Assembly (NCBI GenBank): GCA_017459725.1
Contig: JAFUCL010000072.1
Location: forward strand, 1-63,041
Reading direction: 5' to 3'
DNA from: Solobacterium sp.
GTDB lineage: Bacteria > Bacillota_I > Bacilli_A > Erysipelotrichales > Erysipelotrichaceae
DNA length: 63,041 bases
In this document: positions 18,083-27,070 of the stretch, piece after piece
How positions within the stretch are numbered: position 1 is the stretch's first letter
Layout of the letters: the number at the start of each line of letters is the position of its first letter
The notes under the pieces: model-generated
Told to the model about the DNA's origin: nothing
The model's input: the letters and a program-made list of their open reading frames with translations, nothing else
Database searches by the model: none
Program-made: the position numbers and the translations under genes

Positions 18083-18349
18083 TTAAGCGATAACCTGCTG
18101 ATCGCGGAGAATTGTCTCAATCTGTTCGGCTGCTGTTTTTTCGTCATCGCCTTCGCAGGTGATGGTGATTTCCGCACCGGTCGGGATGCCGAGTGACATA
18201 ACACCCATGATTGATTTCATGTTAACGGTTCTTCCCTTATATGAGATCTTGATTTCGCTCTTGCATTTGCTAGCTGTATTTACTGCGACCGTTGCAGGAC
18301 GAGCGTGGAGTCCTACAGGATCAATTACTGTTACTGAGAGTGTTTCCAT
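18083..18349 (-). CDS. ptsH: Phosphocarrier protein HPr
   Basis: An 88-residue HPr, the small phosphotransfer protein of the PTS. The histidine loop GLHARPAT contains the site phosphorylated by enzyme I. The regulatory serine is in [13 protein letters not shown], the Gram-positive HPr kinase target used in CcpA-mediated carbon control. The start is METLSV (18349), preceded by GGAGG. It lies alone between a promoter (18376-18404) and a terminator, so enzyme I is not adjacent here, unlike the common ptsHI pair. Confidence 0.95.
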   Translation of the reverse strand: METLSVTVIDPVGLHARPATVAVNTASKCKSEIKISYKGRTVNMKSIMGVMSLGIPTGAEITITCEGDDEKTAAEQIETILRDQQVIA

Positions 18350-18375
18350 ATTTCTTACCTCCAAGTGCTATTTAG

Positions 18376-18404
18376 ATAATACTATTTTCAGTACATTCCC
18401 GCAA
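18376..18404 (-). promoter_or_regulatory. ptsH promoter (sigma-A type)
   Basis: Minus strand TTGCGG (18404-18399), 17 bases, TATTAT (18381-18376). It sits between the rlmH stop and the ptsH ribosome site. Confidence 0.55.
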
Positions 18405-18430
18405 GCATATGCACCGCTGCGGGATACCCT

Positions 18431-18907
18431 CTATTTGTGGTACGGTTCGTTTCTGCGGATACGGAAAGCGCGGTAAATCTGTTCCAGAACAATCAGTCTG
18501 CACAGCTGGTGCGGAAAGGTGTTAGGAGACAGCTTCCAGCGGAAATCCGCCCGCTCACACAGTGCCTTTGAAACCCCGAGGGAACCGCCGATCACAAAGT
18601 CGATCCGGCTGTGTCCGCTCACTGCCAGTCTTTCCATAAAGTCCGCAAGACCCGGTGAATCCATTTCCTTTCCGGCCAGATCCAGAAGAATAACATAGTC
18701 ATCATCACGGATCAGCTTCAGGATCCTGCTGCCTTCCTTTTCACGCACAATATCATTCTCGGCATCAGAGTTCTTTTCCGGTGCTTTTTCATCTTCCGCT
18801 TCGGCAAATTCAATACGGTCATATGCGGACAGTCTGCGTGCATACTCGGCAATGCCGTCCTTCATCCATTTCTCGCGTACCTTGCCGCAGGCAATAATGC
18901 GGATCAT
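18431..18907 (-). CDS. rlmH: 23S rRNA (pseudouridine1915-N3)-methyltransferase
   Basis: A 158-residue SPOUT methyltransferase that modifies helix 69 of 23S rRNA. Typical features are the N-terminal IRIIACGKVREKW, the SAM-binding knot FVIGGSLGVSK, and the C-terminal LSPNTFPHQLCRLIVLEQIYRA stretch followed by YHK. It overlaps htrA by four bases (ATGA) and ends the operon. The walJ-htrA-rlmH order is the classical Firmicutes one. Confidence 0.96.
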   Translation of the reverse strand: MIRIIACGKVREKWMKDGIAEYARRLSAYDRIEFAEAEDEKAPEKNSDAENDIVREKEGSRILKLIRDDDYVILLDLAGKEMDSPGLADFMERLAVSGHSRIDFVIGGSLGVSKALCERADFRWKLSPNTFPHQLCRLIVLEQIYRAFRIRRNEPYHK

Positions 18908-20010
18908 CGCGGGAATACCTGGAAGGTGATCACACTGCCGCTGCGGTTGACGGTAACGGTTGTCTCCTGTTCCTCTTCCGGTTCATACGTATACAGGAAA
19001 TTGCGCAGATCCCGGAGATTGTGTATTTCCGTATCATTGACAGCCGTCAGGACATCACCGACCAGCAGTTCGGAAGCCGCTGCCGGAGATTCCTCAATAA
19101 TTCTTGTGATGACAATACCTGAAGTGACATCCAGCTGCAGATTCGCGCCGCTCTTTTCATATACCTGCATGTCTTCGATATCCCGGCCGATAATACCGAG
19201 ATACTTTCTGGATACGGAACCCTCCGCAATCAGTCTGTCCGCAACCGTCTTCACTTCCGAAACAGCCGCTGCTGCGGTTAACCGGTAGCTTCCTTCCGAT
19301 GTACCGAGACGCCTGGACATGATGCCGATCATTTCACCGCTCAGGTTCAGCAGAGGTCCGCCGACCCCGGGATCAGGCAGCGCCAAATCCGCCATCAGTA
19401 TATTGATTACAGCTTCGGAATGTTCTTCATCTACAGCAGGTCTGAGCTGCTGCATGGGTTCCGAGACAACCCCGAAGGTAACGGTTCCATTGCCGGTCAG
19501 GGGATTGCGTCCGCTCATGGATACGGCATATTCACCCTGGCGGATCAGGTCGCTGTCACCCAGGGCAATCGGATCCGTATCAAACTCCGGATGCGTAAGC
19601 AGAATGGCAATATCCGTCTGCTGGTCCTGACCGATCAGTTCGGCATCCAGGGCAATGCTGTTGTCAAAATGCACTCTGATTTCAGCCGGATTCTCGGGAA
19701 TCAAAGAAGCTGAAGTAACAATGTAGCAGTCACGGTCATTGGAGCGGTAGATTACACCGCTGCCCGTGGCCGGTGTTTCATATTCATCCCGGCTGGTCAC
19801 AATCACCGTGGCAGGTCTTGTCTTTTCAACAATACCCGTAATATCGGTGGTATAGCCCGTTACGGTGTTATATACAACGGTTGTGCCGGGTTCACTGGTT
19901 TCCTGGGTTTCCTCAGCCGGTGCTTCCTCAGGCACAAAATAAACCTTATAGGTCAGCCAGCTGTTCCATGCCAGCAGTGCAATAACAAGTGCCCAGAGCA
20001 GTTTTTTCAT
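18904..20010 (-). CDS. HtrA/DegP-like membrane protein with PDZ domain; protease triad degenerate
   Basis: A 368-residue homologue of HtrC/YycK: N-terminal membrane anchor (about 3-20), trypsin-like domain (about 55-260) and C-terminal PDZ domain (about 270-360; GIVITRIIEESPAAASELLVGD). Two of three catalytic positions are altered. The His motif 'VTNNHVI' of active HtrA reads VTSASLI (98-104), and the 'PGNSGGPL' serine motif reads PGVGGPL (214-220), with the serine lost and one residue deleted. The Asp region QTDIAILL (Asp133) remains. It therefore looks like a pseudoprotease that may still bind peptides. The ATG at 20010 has GGGAGG eight bases upstream; a GTG three codons earlier is less likely. 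It overlaps walJ by 65 bases. Confidence 0.88.
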   Translation of the reverse strand: MKKLLWALVIALLAWNSWLTYKVYFVPEEAPAEETQETSEPGTTVVYNTVTGYTTDITGIVEKTRPATVIVTSRDEYETPATGSGVIYRSNDRDCYIVTSASLIPENPAEIRVHFDNSIALDAELIGQDQQTDIAILLTHPEFDTDPIALGDSDLIRQGEYAVSMSGRNPLTGNGTVTFGVVSEPMQQLRPAVDEEHSEAVINILMADLALPDPGVGGPLLNLSGEMIGIMSRRLGTSEGSYRLTAAAAVSEVKTVADRLIAEGSVSRKYLGIIGRDIEDMQVYEKSGANLQLDVTSGIVITRIIEESPAAASELLVGDVLTAVNDTEIHNLRDLRNFLYTYEPEEEQETTVTVNRSGSVITFQVFPR

Positions 20011-20755
20011 ATCCAGCACCTCCCTGTATCATCTCGTACTGACCGGCAGCCGCAATGACAAGAGACGGATTCAGTCTTCCCCGGTGATACCGGAAAATCT
20101 GCTCCGCACTGACCTGCAGGGCTTTCTGCCGGGTATTTGCTTCCTGGCTGATATGCGCCAGTATGATAACCTTTGTCTTCTCAGTGACGGCTTCGTCAAG
20201 AATTGCCGCACAGTCTTCGTTGCAGAGATGGCCTTCATCCGACGCAATCCTGCTCTTCAGGTACATCGGACGCGCTGTGTGCATCAGCATCTCCACGTCA
20301 TGGTTGCTTTCCAGAACAATATAATCCGCACCTTTGATCAGGGGCAGATAGGAATCCTTCAGATAGCCTGTATCCGTTATGTATACCAGTTTCTCCTGCC
20401 AGCTTTCGAAGATATAGCCGGTGGTGCGCTCGGCATCATGGCTCAGAGCCAGCGGTCTGACGGTCAGATGCTGAAGCTGAAAGGGCTGATCGAATTCAAC
20501 GGGAATCCGGTCAACCGGAAGCGCCACGGGTGAATAAACCGGCAGATCTTTGAACATACGGATCTGTGAAATATGGTCGGTGTGCGCATGGGTAATCAGC
20601 ACGGCATCCAGGGCAGCCGGATCAAAGCCGATTTCCTGGAAGCAGCCGATCAGGTATTTCTTCGTTGTTCCGCAGTCCACAAGCACCGCAAGACTTTCAT
20701 CCTGCAGCAGAAACGAGTTTCCCTTGGATCCGCTTGCGAACAGCGCAAACTTCAT
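19946..20755 (-). CDS. walJ: WalJ/YycJ-type metallo-beta-lactamase-fold hydrolase
   Basis: A 269-residue MBL protein with the di-metal motif HAHTDH near residue 58-63 and the N-terminal FALFASGSKGNSFLL typical of YycJ/WalJ, linked in Gram-positives to coordination of cell-wall and DNA replication. It starts at the ATG overlapping the upstream TGA (TGATG). It precedes htrA and rlmH as in Bacillus, but walR, walK, walH and walI are not beside it; an M23 peptidase gene takes their place. Its last 20 or so codons overlap the htrA start. Confidence 0.9.
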   Translation of the reverse strand: MKFALFASGSKGNSFLLQDESLAVLVDCGTTKKYLIGCFQEIGFDPAALDAVLITHAHTDHISQIRMFKDLPVYSPVALPVDRIPVEFDQPFQLQHLTVRPLALSHDAERTTGYIFESWQEKLVYITDTGYLKDSYLPLIKGADYIVLESNHDVEMLMHTARPMYLKSRIASDEGHLCNEDCAAILDEAVTEKTKVIILAHISQEANTRQKALQVSAEQIFRYHRGRLNPSLVIAAAGQYEMIQGGAGYEKTALGTCYCTAGMEQLADL

Positions 20756-22272
20756 CACGGAGCCTCCGAGCAGTCAAGGAATCCCTTGCAGGGATCCAGC
20801 TTGATGCCGTTCTCTTCGATATAGAAGTGTGTATGCGGACCGGTCGCATAACCGGTCATACCCAGCTGACCAATATAATCACCCTTATCCACGATCGTAC
20901 CGACCGGAAGCGGACTCGGCACATTCATATGACCGTAGTAAGTTCTCTGACCGTTGTTGTGGTCAATGATGAGATAGTTGCCGCTGATATAGTGATATGC
21001 ATTCTCTACGACAACACCGCGGTCGGCCGCATAGATCGGACCGTAGCGGTCATAGAAGTTCTGTACGTCGATTGCTTCATGTCCCCAGTAGCAGTACCAC
21101 GGACAGCTGATATGCGGATTGTCCACCGGCCAGCGGTATACACCGGTACCGACACCGGGGATTTCCATGGTGCCTACACCGATGACTTCATCGATCGGCT
21201 GCAGGGTATCCACACTGGAAATAAGCGTACCGCTTAACAGCACACCGTTGATCCAGCGTTCGGAATACAGTGCATTCTTACTGCCGTTGACACCGGCCTG
21301 GATCAGTTCCGTTTCACCTTTGCGGATGTTCTCATCTTCTGCGTATACGGTCTCGGGATAGATGGTTTCCTTACGCATGCTTTCCTTCATGACCACGACA
21401 TCGATGATCGGATTGAAATAGCTGACACAAAGACGCATGCCTTCGGAGAGCACCTGATCCGTACTGCTGATCTGATCACGGTTGATATTCATAACCTGCA
21501 CGGCAGAAAGACCGTTGTTCTTGGCACCGACACCGGCCACGGTATCGTACTTCTGCACAATGTAGTAATACTTCTGCGGATTGCGTCCGTATTCGATATA
21601 GTCCAGGATCTCCTCCTTGGTGCGCATGATCTCATCCGGGGATGCATATGCTTCCTTGATCGTGATCGTCTGCATAATCGATATGCCGACGGCTCTGCTT
21701 TCATATGTGCGCAGTTCAGGTGTCTTCTGACCGCTGTTAAGCAGCTGCAGCTCCCGGGCACTGATGAAATACGTCAGGTATTCGTTCATTGCCTCTTCGT
21801 ACAGATTCTCGCTGCTGACATAGATTTCATCATAGACACCGTTTTCATCCGAGAATTCCACGGCTGTGGTCCTGACCGTGAACAGTTTATGTTCATCAAG
21901 ATAGGAAAGAATCTCAGGATCCTTGTTCTCATAGGTGTAATAACTCATCTCGCGCGAGACGAAAACATCTTTTCCCAGGGATACGGACGAACGCGGGAAT
22001 TCCGCCGCATAATCCCGTTTATAGACTTCTTTCAGGAAAGAATCCAGACTGTCGTGATCACTCAGCACACCGACCAGGCTGCCGGCGTCATAGACTCTGT
22101 ACACTTCCTGGGGATAGGCTTCCACACGGATGATCTTCTGACCGATCTTTCCTGCTTCCTTTTCTGTTTCTTCATAGGCAAAGCCGTTGACTTCCGTCAT
22201 CACGTGCGGCAGAAAAACCACGACAACCACCGCCGCTATCAGACTGATCAGCACTGCCAGAATTTTCTTCAT
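20755..22272 (-). CDS. M23 peptidase with LysM-like and G5 domains
   Basis: A 505-residue exported cell-wall hydrolase candidate. An N-terminal signal/anchor spans about 4-24. A LysM-like segment (YYIVQKYDTVAGVGAKNNGL...) is near 245-300, a G5-like domain (VVMKESMRKETIYPETV...) near 310-385, and a LytM-type M23 domain at about 395-495. Zinc ligands are present: HEAID (HxxxD) and HTHF (HxH). M23 enzymes cleave peptidoglycan peptide bridges. It is placed between dnaB and walJ, where walRKHI sits in many Firmicutes, and is translationally coupled to walJ. Confidence 0.92.
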   Translation of the reverse strand: MKKILAVLISLIAAVVVVVFLPHVMTEVNGFAYEETEKEAGKIGQKIIRVEAYPQEVYRVYDAGSLVGVLSDHDSLDSFLKEVYKRDYAAEFPRSSVSLGKDVFVSREMSYYTYENKDPEILSYLDEHKLFTVRTTAVEFSDENGVYDEIYVSSENLYEEAMNEYLTYFISARELQLLNSGQKTPELRTYESRAVGISIMQTITIKEAYASPDEIMRTKEEILDYIEYGRNPQKYYYIVQKYDTVAGVGAKNNGLSAVQVMNINRDQISSTDQVLSEGMRLCVSYFNPIIDVVVMKESMRKETIYPETVYAEDENIRKGETELIQAGVNGSKNALYSERWINGVLLSGTLISSVDTLQPIDEVIGVGTMEIPGVGTGVYRWPVDNPHISCPWYCYWGHEAIDVQNFYDRYGPIYAADRGVVVENAYHYISGNYLIIDHNNGQRTYYGHMNVPSPLPVGTIVDKGDYIGQLGMTGYATGPHTHFYIEENGIKLDPCKGFLDCSEAP

Positions 22273-22287
22273 TCTATCTCTTCTTCC

Positions 22288-23658
22288 TCAGTTTTCCTGC
22301 GCACCGGTATAAGCGATATTCATGCAGGTATTGGTGGATGCTTCAAAAGCCAGTTCAAAGGTTCTGGTTTCACCGTTACGGTGCTTGGCCACAATCACTT
22401 CGATCTTCTCGGAGTTGTTCTCCTGTGCGGCTTTCTTTGCCTCTTCGTTGTAATATGCCTCACGGTACAGCATCATGACCATATCGGCATCCTGCTCGAT
22501 GGCACCGGATTCACGCAGGTCGCTCAGCATCGGCCGTTTGTTTTCTCTTGATTCGACGCTTCGGGACAGCTGGGAAAGGGCAATGACCGGCACTTCCAGT
22601 TCACGGGCAAGCGCCTTCAGATTACGTGAAATATCGGATACTTCCTGCTGACGGGAAACGTCTCTGCCGGAACTTGAACCGGTAATCAGCTGGATATAGT
22701 CAATGAGAACCAGACTGAGACCATGCTCAGCCTTCAGACGGTGACACTTGGAGAAGATCTCGGATGTCTTGATGATGGAACTGTCATCCATGAAGATCTT
22801 CAGTCCCTTAAGGTCTGTCGCAGCCTCATTGATGGCATTCCATTCCTGATTGGTCAGATTCTGTCCGGTCTTCAGCTTATCGCTCAGAATCCTGCTCTTG
22901 GCGCTCAGAAGACGCAGACCGAGCTGTTCACTCGGCATTTCCAGTGAGAAGATGGCAACCGCACCGGCATTGCGGTTATGCTCCGCTGCCTGCAGTGCCA
23001 GGTTCAGCGCCACGGCTGTCTTGCCCATGGAAGGACGGGCTGCCAGTATAATCAGATCACCCTTCTGGAAACCGTGGGTAAGACGGTCCAGTTCATGGAA
23101 GCCTGTCTTCAGACCGGTAATGGATGAACTGTTCTTTGACAGCATCTGGATTCTGTTTACAACACCGCCGAACACTTCCGCGGCATTCTTGAATTCAGTC
23201 GTACGCCGGTTACGGGAAATGCGCAGAATCTCACGTTCCGCTTCATCCAGATACTCATCAAGATCCGTCTGTCCTTCAAAACCGTCTTCTGCTATTTTCT
23301 GGGCTGTCTCAATCATCCGGCGCATGACGGCCTTGTCATGGATCAGCTCCACATAGTTCTTTGTATTCGCACTGGTGACGGAAGCGTCCGTCAGCCTTGT
23401 CAGATAATCAAACCCGCCGACCGTATCCAGCTGTCCCGTATCCATCAGTCTGGTGGAAACAGTTGTCAGGTCGACTACAGAACCTTCCTGATACAGCGTA
23501 TGAACAGCGTGAAAAATACGCCTGTTCGCGTCTGCGTAAAAATCCTCTTCCGCAAGTCCTTCCTCCATCGCTGTTCTGGCAGCGTTGGGATACACCATCA
23601 GTGTACCGAGCAGACTCGCTTCCGCTTCAAGCGCGGACGGCATGGTTCTGACAGGCAT
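22288..23658 (-). CDS. dnaB: Replicative DNA helicase DnaB (DnaC in Bacillus)
   Basis: A hexameric helicase that unwinds DNA at the fork. It has an N-terminal DnaG-interacting domain (about 1-110) and a RecA-like domain with Walker A AARPSMGKTAVALN near 205-218 and Walker B-type LVLIDYIQLI. The SRSVESRENKRPMLSDLRES loop and DADMVMMLYR are also present. 456 residues, no intein. It follows rplI by two bases, the standard Firmicutes order. Confidence 0.97.
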   Translation of the reverse strand: MPVRTMPSALEAEASLLGTLMVYPNAARTAMEEGLAEEDFYADANRRIFHAVHTLYQEGSVVDLTTVSTRLMDTGQLDTVGGFDYLTRLTDASVTSANTKNYVELIHDKAVMRRMIETAQKIAEDGFEGQTDLDEYLDEAEREILRISRNRRTTEFKNAAEVFGGVVNRIQMLSKNSSSITGLKTGFHELDRLTHGFQKGDLIILAARPSMGKTAVALNLALQAAEHNRNAGAVAIFSLEMPSEQLGLRLLSAKSRILSDKLKTGQNLTNQEWNAINEAATDLKGLKIFMDDSSIIKTSEIFSKCHRLKAEHGLSLVLIDYIQLITGSSSGRDVSRQQEVSDISRNLKALARELEVPVIALSQLSRSVESRENKRPMLSDLRESGAIEQDADMVMMLYREAYYNEEAKKAAQENNSEKIEVIVAKHRNGETRTFELAFEASTNTCMNIAYTGAQEN

Positions 23659-23660
23659 GA

Positions 23661-24107
23661 TCAGTCGTTTCCTTTAACGTTGCAGTTGATTGTCGCAATC
23701 ACACCTTTATACAGTTCCACACGCACCTTGGTTACACCGAGGCTTACGATCGGAGCTGTGTCGAGAATCTTGCGCTTGTCGATGACAAAGCCCTGTTTGC
23801 CGAGTTCCTTGACGATTTCCTTGGTGGAAACGGAACCGAACACTCTTCCTTCAGCGCCTGAGTTTACCTTGAAATCAAATACTTTCTTTTCCAGAATCTC
23901 AGCTGTCTTCTGAGCTTCCGCACGGCGCCGTGCATCTTCTTCCTTTTCAATTTCCTTCTGTTCGGCAAGAATCTCCAGGCTGCGTTCCGTGGACGCTACT
24001 GCAAGACCTCTCGCAATCAGAAAATTACGAGCGTATCCGTCCGCAACTTCTACGATTTCACCTTTTTTGCCGACTTTCTTTACATCAGTTTTCAGTATTA
24101 CCTTCAT
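23661..24107 (-). CDS. rplI: 50S ribosomal protein L9
   Basis: A 148-residue L9 with the N-terminal signature [17 protein letters not shown] and the [14 protein letters not shown] segment, then the central helix and C-terminal domain ([12 protein letters not shown]). The start is taken at MKVILK (24107); the upstream in-frame extension lies inside gdpP and does not belong to L9. It overlaps the gdpP end by 23 bases. Confidence 0.97.
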   Translation of the reverse strand: MKVILKTDVKKVGKKGEIVEVADGYARNFLIARGLAVASTERSLEILAEQKEIEKEEDARRRAEAQKTAEILEKKVFDFKVNSGAEGRVFGSVSTKEIVKELGKQGFVIDKRKILDTAPIVSLGVTKVRVELYKGVIATINCNVKGND

Positions 24108-26064
24108 CCTGTGCTGCCTCCTCAAAATATGTTTCCAGCTGCTGCGCCAGTTCTTTCTCCAGCGCCTCAACACTGCCTTTCTGTCTCTGCATTGCCGCTG
24201 CCGTCATATGACCGCCGCCGCCCAGTGCTTCCATAATCACCTGGACGTTGATCTTACCGTTGGATCTGGCGCTGATGGCAAGCTGATCCTCATTCGTATT
24301 GGCCAGTACAAACGCCGCATCCACATCCTGCACCTGCAGAATACTGTCGGCAATCTGCGACATGATCGATCTGCTCATAACCCTGTCACTGACCGGCACA
24401 ATTATGGTTCTGTGCGGATAGGAACGGGCCATGGCAAGCACTGCCGTCTTTTCCGCAAACTCTTCATAGCTGTCCTTCAGATATTCATCCGTCTTCATCG
24501 GATCGGCACCCAGACGGCGCAGCTGACTGGCGGCTTCATAGGTTCTCACACCGGTGCGGATACGGAATCTGTTTGTATCGATTGTCATACCCGTCAGCAT
24601 CAATGTAGCATCCAGTTCGCTGAGTTCCGCCTGCGGAGCCGCATACGGCAGAAGTTCCGTAATCAGTTCACAGGCACTGCTGGCACCGGCTTCGATATAG
24701 ACAAAGACCGGTTTGACACCCATCTCCGTACTGCGGCGGTGGTGGTCGATGATTGCCACGTTGTTTGCATTCTCCAGTACGCGTGAACCGTTGGACTGCT
24801 TGATGTTATGATGGTCAACCATAATGACCAATGTCTTTTCCTGCAGCTGGTTCAGAGCTTCGTTTTCGGTAACGAATGTGACCTCTTCCTTCAGTTGTTC
24901 CTCATTGGCTTCCAGCACGGCCTTCAGCTTTTCCTCAATACCGCCGGTGCGCGCAATAATAACCGTCTGCTTCTTGTGTGACTGGCTGATCTTGGCCATG
25001 GCAAGGGCCGAACCCATGCAGTCAAAGTCCTGTTCCTTGTGTCCGCAGATAATGACGTTGCTGGAACGGGTAATCATTTCCTGCAGTGTATGCGCCATGA
25101 CACGCACTCTGACTCTGCTGCGCTTCTCGGTCGCTTCCGTGGAGCCGCCGAAGTACTTCACTTCTTCACCGGACTTCTGCACGGCAACCTGGTCGCCGCC
25201 GCGTGACTGCGCCAGATCCATCAGTGCCGTAACCATTTCATCCAGCTTCTGATAGTTGTCTTCACCTCTTGCGAATGCCATGGACAGGGTAATGGAAACA
25301 TCCTGCTTCTGTGCTTCCCTGCGCACGGTATTCAGAATCGAGAAGTGATCCGCTGCCAGATCGCTGAAGATCTTCTCATTCAGCATCAGCAGATACCGGT
25401 AGTTGTTCATGCGTCTGATCAGAATGCCGTGATCCCGGCAGTATTCCGTCAGCGGTGTGCGTACGGCGATGTTGATGGCGGATACCCGCGCTTCATCTTC
25501 GTACTGGGTGCTTTCTTCGTAGTTATCCAGTGATGCCATGCCTACAACCGGACGTTCATTGTCATAGGCATCGTGGTAATGCTTTTCCTTGGTGATATCA
25601 CGGAAGAGAAGAACCGATTCATCTTCCTTCTTGGTGATTTCATAGATATTCTCATCCAGCTGCACCTGGGCAGTGTCACTGCTTCCGTTCAGCATCGCTT
25701 CCGCTTCCGGCAGCCATACCAGAACCTTGCGTCCTACCCGGTTGATGCCCTTTTCTTCAAAGAGATCGCTCATCCAGGTGATGATGTGATCATCGTCATA
25801 GGAGACCATGCCGATGCCGCCGTACAGGTATGCATCCCGTGCCGTTTCACCGAGCACTTCTTTTACACCGACTGTCTGCTCTTCAGTGACAGCGTCAAAG
25901 CGGTCGCATGCGAACAGAAACAGACCGGCTTCCACGGCCAGTACTGCTGCCGCAGGAATAATGCCAAGTTCCAGCTTGAGCCAGTGCAGAATGACCAGAA
26001 GCGCCGCCTGGATCAGGACAGCAGCTATAAGAACACTCTTGAGATTACTGATTTTCCGGTGCAT
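24085..26064 (-). CDS. gdpP: Cyclic-di-AMP phosphodiesterase GdpP (YybT)
   Basis: Degrades c-di-AMP, controlling potassium and osmotic balance and wall stress. Domain order matches the family: two membrane helices (about 8-55), a PAS-like domain, a degenerate GGDEF domain (about 175-300), and DHH/DHHA1 phosphodiesterase domains (about 340-655). Catalytic motifs are intact: [25 protein letters not shown] and [11 protein letters not shown]. 659 residues is normal. It overlaps yybS by 20 bases. Confidence 0.96.
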   Translation of the reverse strand: MHRKISNLKSVLIAAVLIQAALLVILHWLKLELGIIPAAAVLAVEAGLFLFACDRFDAVTEEQTVGVKEVLGETARDAYLYGGIGMVSYDDDHIITWMSDLFEEKGINRVGRKVLVWLPEAEAMLNGSSDTAQVQLDENIYEITKKEDESVLLFRDITKEKHYHDAYDNERPVVGMASLDNYEESTQYEDEARVSAINIAVRTPLTEYCRDHGILIRRMNNYRYLLMLNEKIFSDLAADHFSILNTVRREAQKQDVSITLSMAFARGEDNYQKLDEMVTALMDLAQSRGGDQVAVQKSGEEVKYFGGSTEATEKRSRVRVRVMAHTLQEMITRSSNVIICGHKEQDFDCMGSALAMAKISQSHKKQTVIIARTGGIEEKLKAVLEANEEQLKEEVTFVTENEALNQLQEKTLVIMVDHHNIKQSNGSRVLENANNVAIIDHHRRSTEMGVKPVFVYIEAGASSACELITELLPYAAPQAELSELDATLMLTGMTIDTNRFRIRTGVRTYEAASQLRRLGADPMKTDEYLKDSYEEFAEKTAVLAMARSYPHRTIIVPVSDRVMSRSIMSQIADSILQVQDVDAAFVLANTNEDQLAISARSNGKINVQVIMEALGGGGHMTAAAMQRQKGSVEALEKELAQQLETYFEEAAQDEGNTEN

Positions 26065-26989
26065 TTCTGCCTCCTTCCAGCATTCGTCTGTGCCAGTCTG
26101 TTGTTATATACAGGAAACCCATCAGCGCAACCGGCAGCATCATTGACAGCAGCATCATGACGGCAATGATGGCAACGAGAAAACGGCTGCGGGGAAAAGC
26201 AAGTTTCCCGAGCAGTATGACAGCGATCATACCGTAGATGCAGAGATACATGGTCCCGCAGAGACCTGCCCCCTGCAGAATACCCTGTGCCAGCTCATTA
26301 GCCAGCGGACGGTAAATGGAATAGTAATATCCGACAAGACATGCAATGCCGACGTATCCCGACCATTTGGGCGGAAAGTACAGCACAGCCGGGGTTGCCG
26401 GAGGAATGGAAAAACGGAAACGTCTCAGCAGCACTCTTGCCAGTACATGGGTGACATATCCCTGGATAATGCCTGTCAGCATTACCGATACAATCAGCAT
26501 CGTCCGCAGTGTCTGTGTCAGATTCACCTGCGGCGGCATCTGTGCACCGGCCTGATCCATTGCCGCAGTGACCATCTTTTCATATTCCTGCAGTTCAAGA
26601 TTCAGATCATAGCCGAAGAACTTGGCCAGCACAATGGTTGTGACGACATTGACCACCACACCCATGATCATGGTCATCAGCAGAAGCTTCCGCGAATCGG
26701 TTCCTTTATGAATACCGGATCCGTATACCATGCCGATGATTGCTTCGGATGTTACATAGAAGATTGTCTGCGGCGTGCCCAGAACAACCGACAGAAGTGA
26801 AATCGCTGCCAGCACCAGCCACGAATCCTTCAGACCGTATTTGGCACTGTAGAAGACCATCGGCAGAGGAAATGCAAACAACATAAGTTCCTCAAGAACA
26901 CCGCCGGACTGCCGGTTGATCAGAAGCAGGACACCGACAATTGCGGTCATCATTGCTCCGTCTGTAAGTTTACGTACGTTGTTGTTCAT
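26045..26989 (-). CDS. YybS-like DUF2232 membrane protein
   Basis: A 314-residue integral membrane protein with about eight hydrophobic segments, similar to DUF2232/YybS proteins encoded beside gdpP and rplI in Firmicutes. The start is MNNNVRKL (26989) with GGGAGGCAG before it. Function is unknown; ECF-transporter S-component-like topology has been suggested for the family, but nothing here names a substrate. It heads the eight-gene operon that runs to rlmH. Confidence 0.88.
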   Translation of the reverse strand: MNNNVRKLTDGAMMTAIVGVLLLINRQSGGVLEELMLFAFPLPMVFYSAKYGLKDSWLVLAAISLLSVVLGTPQTIFYVTSEAIIGMVYGSGIHKGTDSRKLLLMTMIMGVVVNVVTTIVLAKFFGYDLNLELQEYEKMVTAAMDQAGAQMPPQVNLTQTLRTMLIVSVMLTGIIQGYVTHVLARVLLRRFRFSIPPATPAVLYFPPKWSGYVGIACLVGYYYSIYRPLANELAQGILQGAGLCGTMYLCIYGMIAVILLGKLAFPRSRFLVAIIAVMMLLSMMLPVALMGFLYITTDWHRRMLEGGRNAPENQ

Positions 26990-27031
26990 CTGCCTCCCGG
27001 AAGCGTACATAAAAACGCTTCATTTCCAGCT

Positions 27032-27037
27032 ATTATA
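27032..27037 (-). promoter_or_regulatory. Extended -10 promoter of the yybS-rlmH operon
   Basis: Minus strand TGTTATAAT gives an extended -10 (TGn-TATAAT). TTCACG 18 bases upstream is a weak -35. It lies 43 bases before the yybS ATG. Confidence 0.6.
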
Positions 27038-27070
27038 ACATACCCGGGCTGAGCCCGTGAATAAGCCCAC

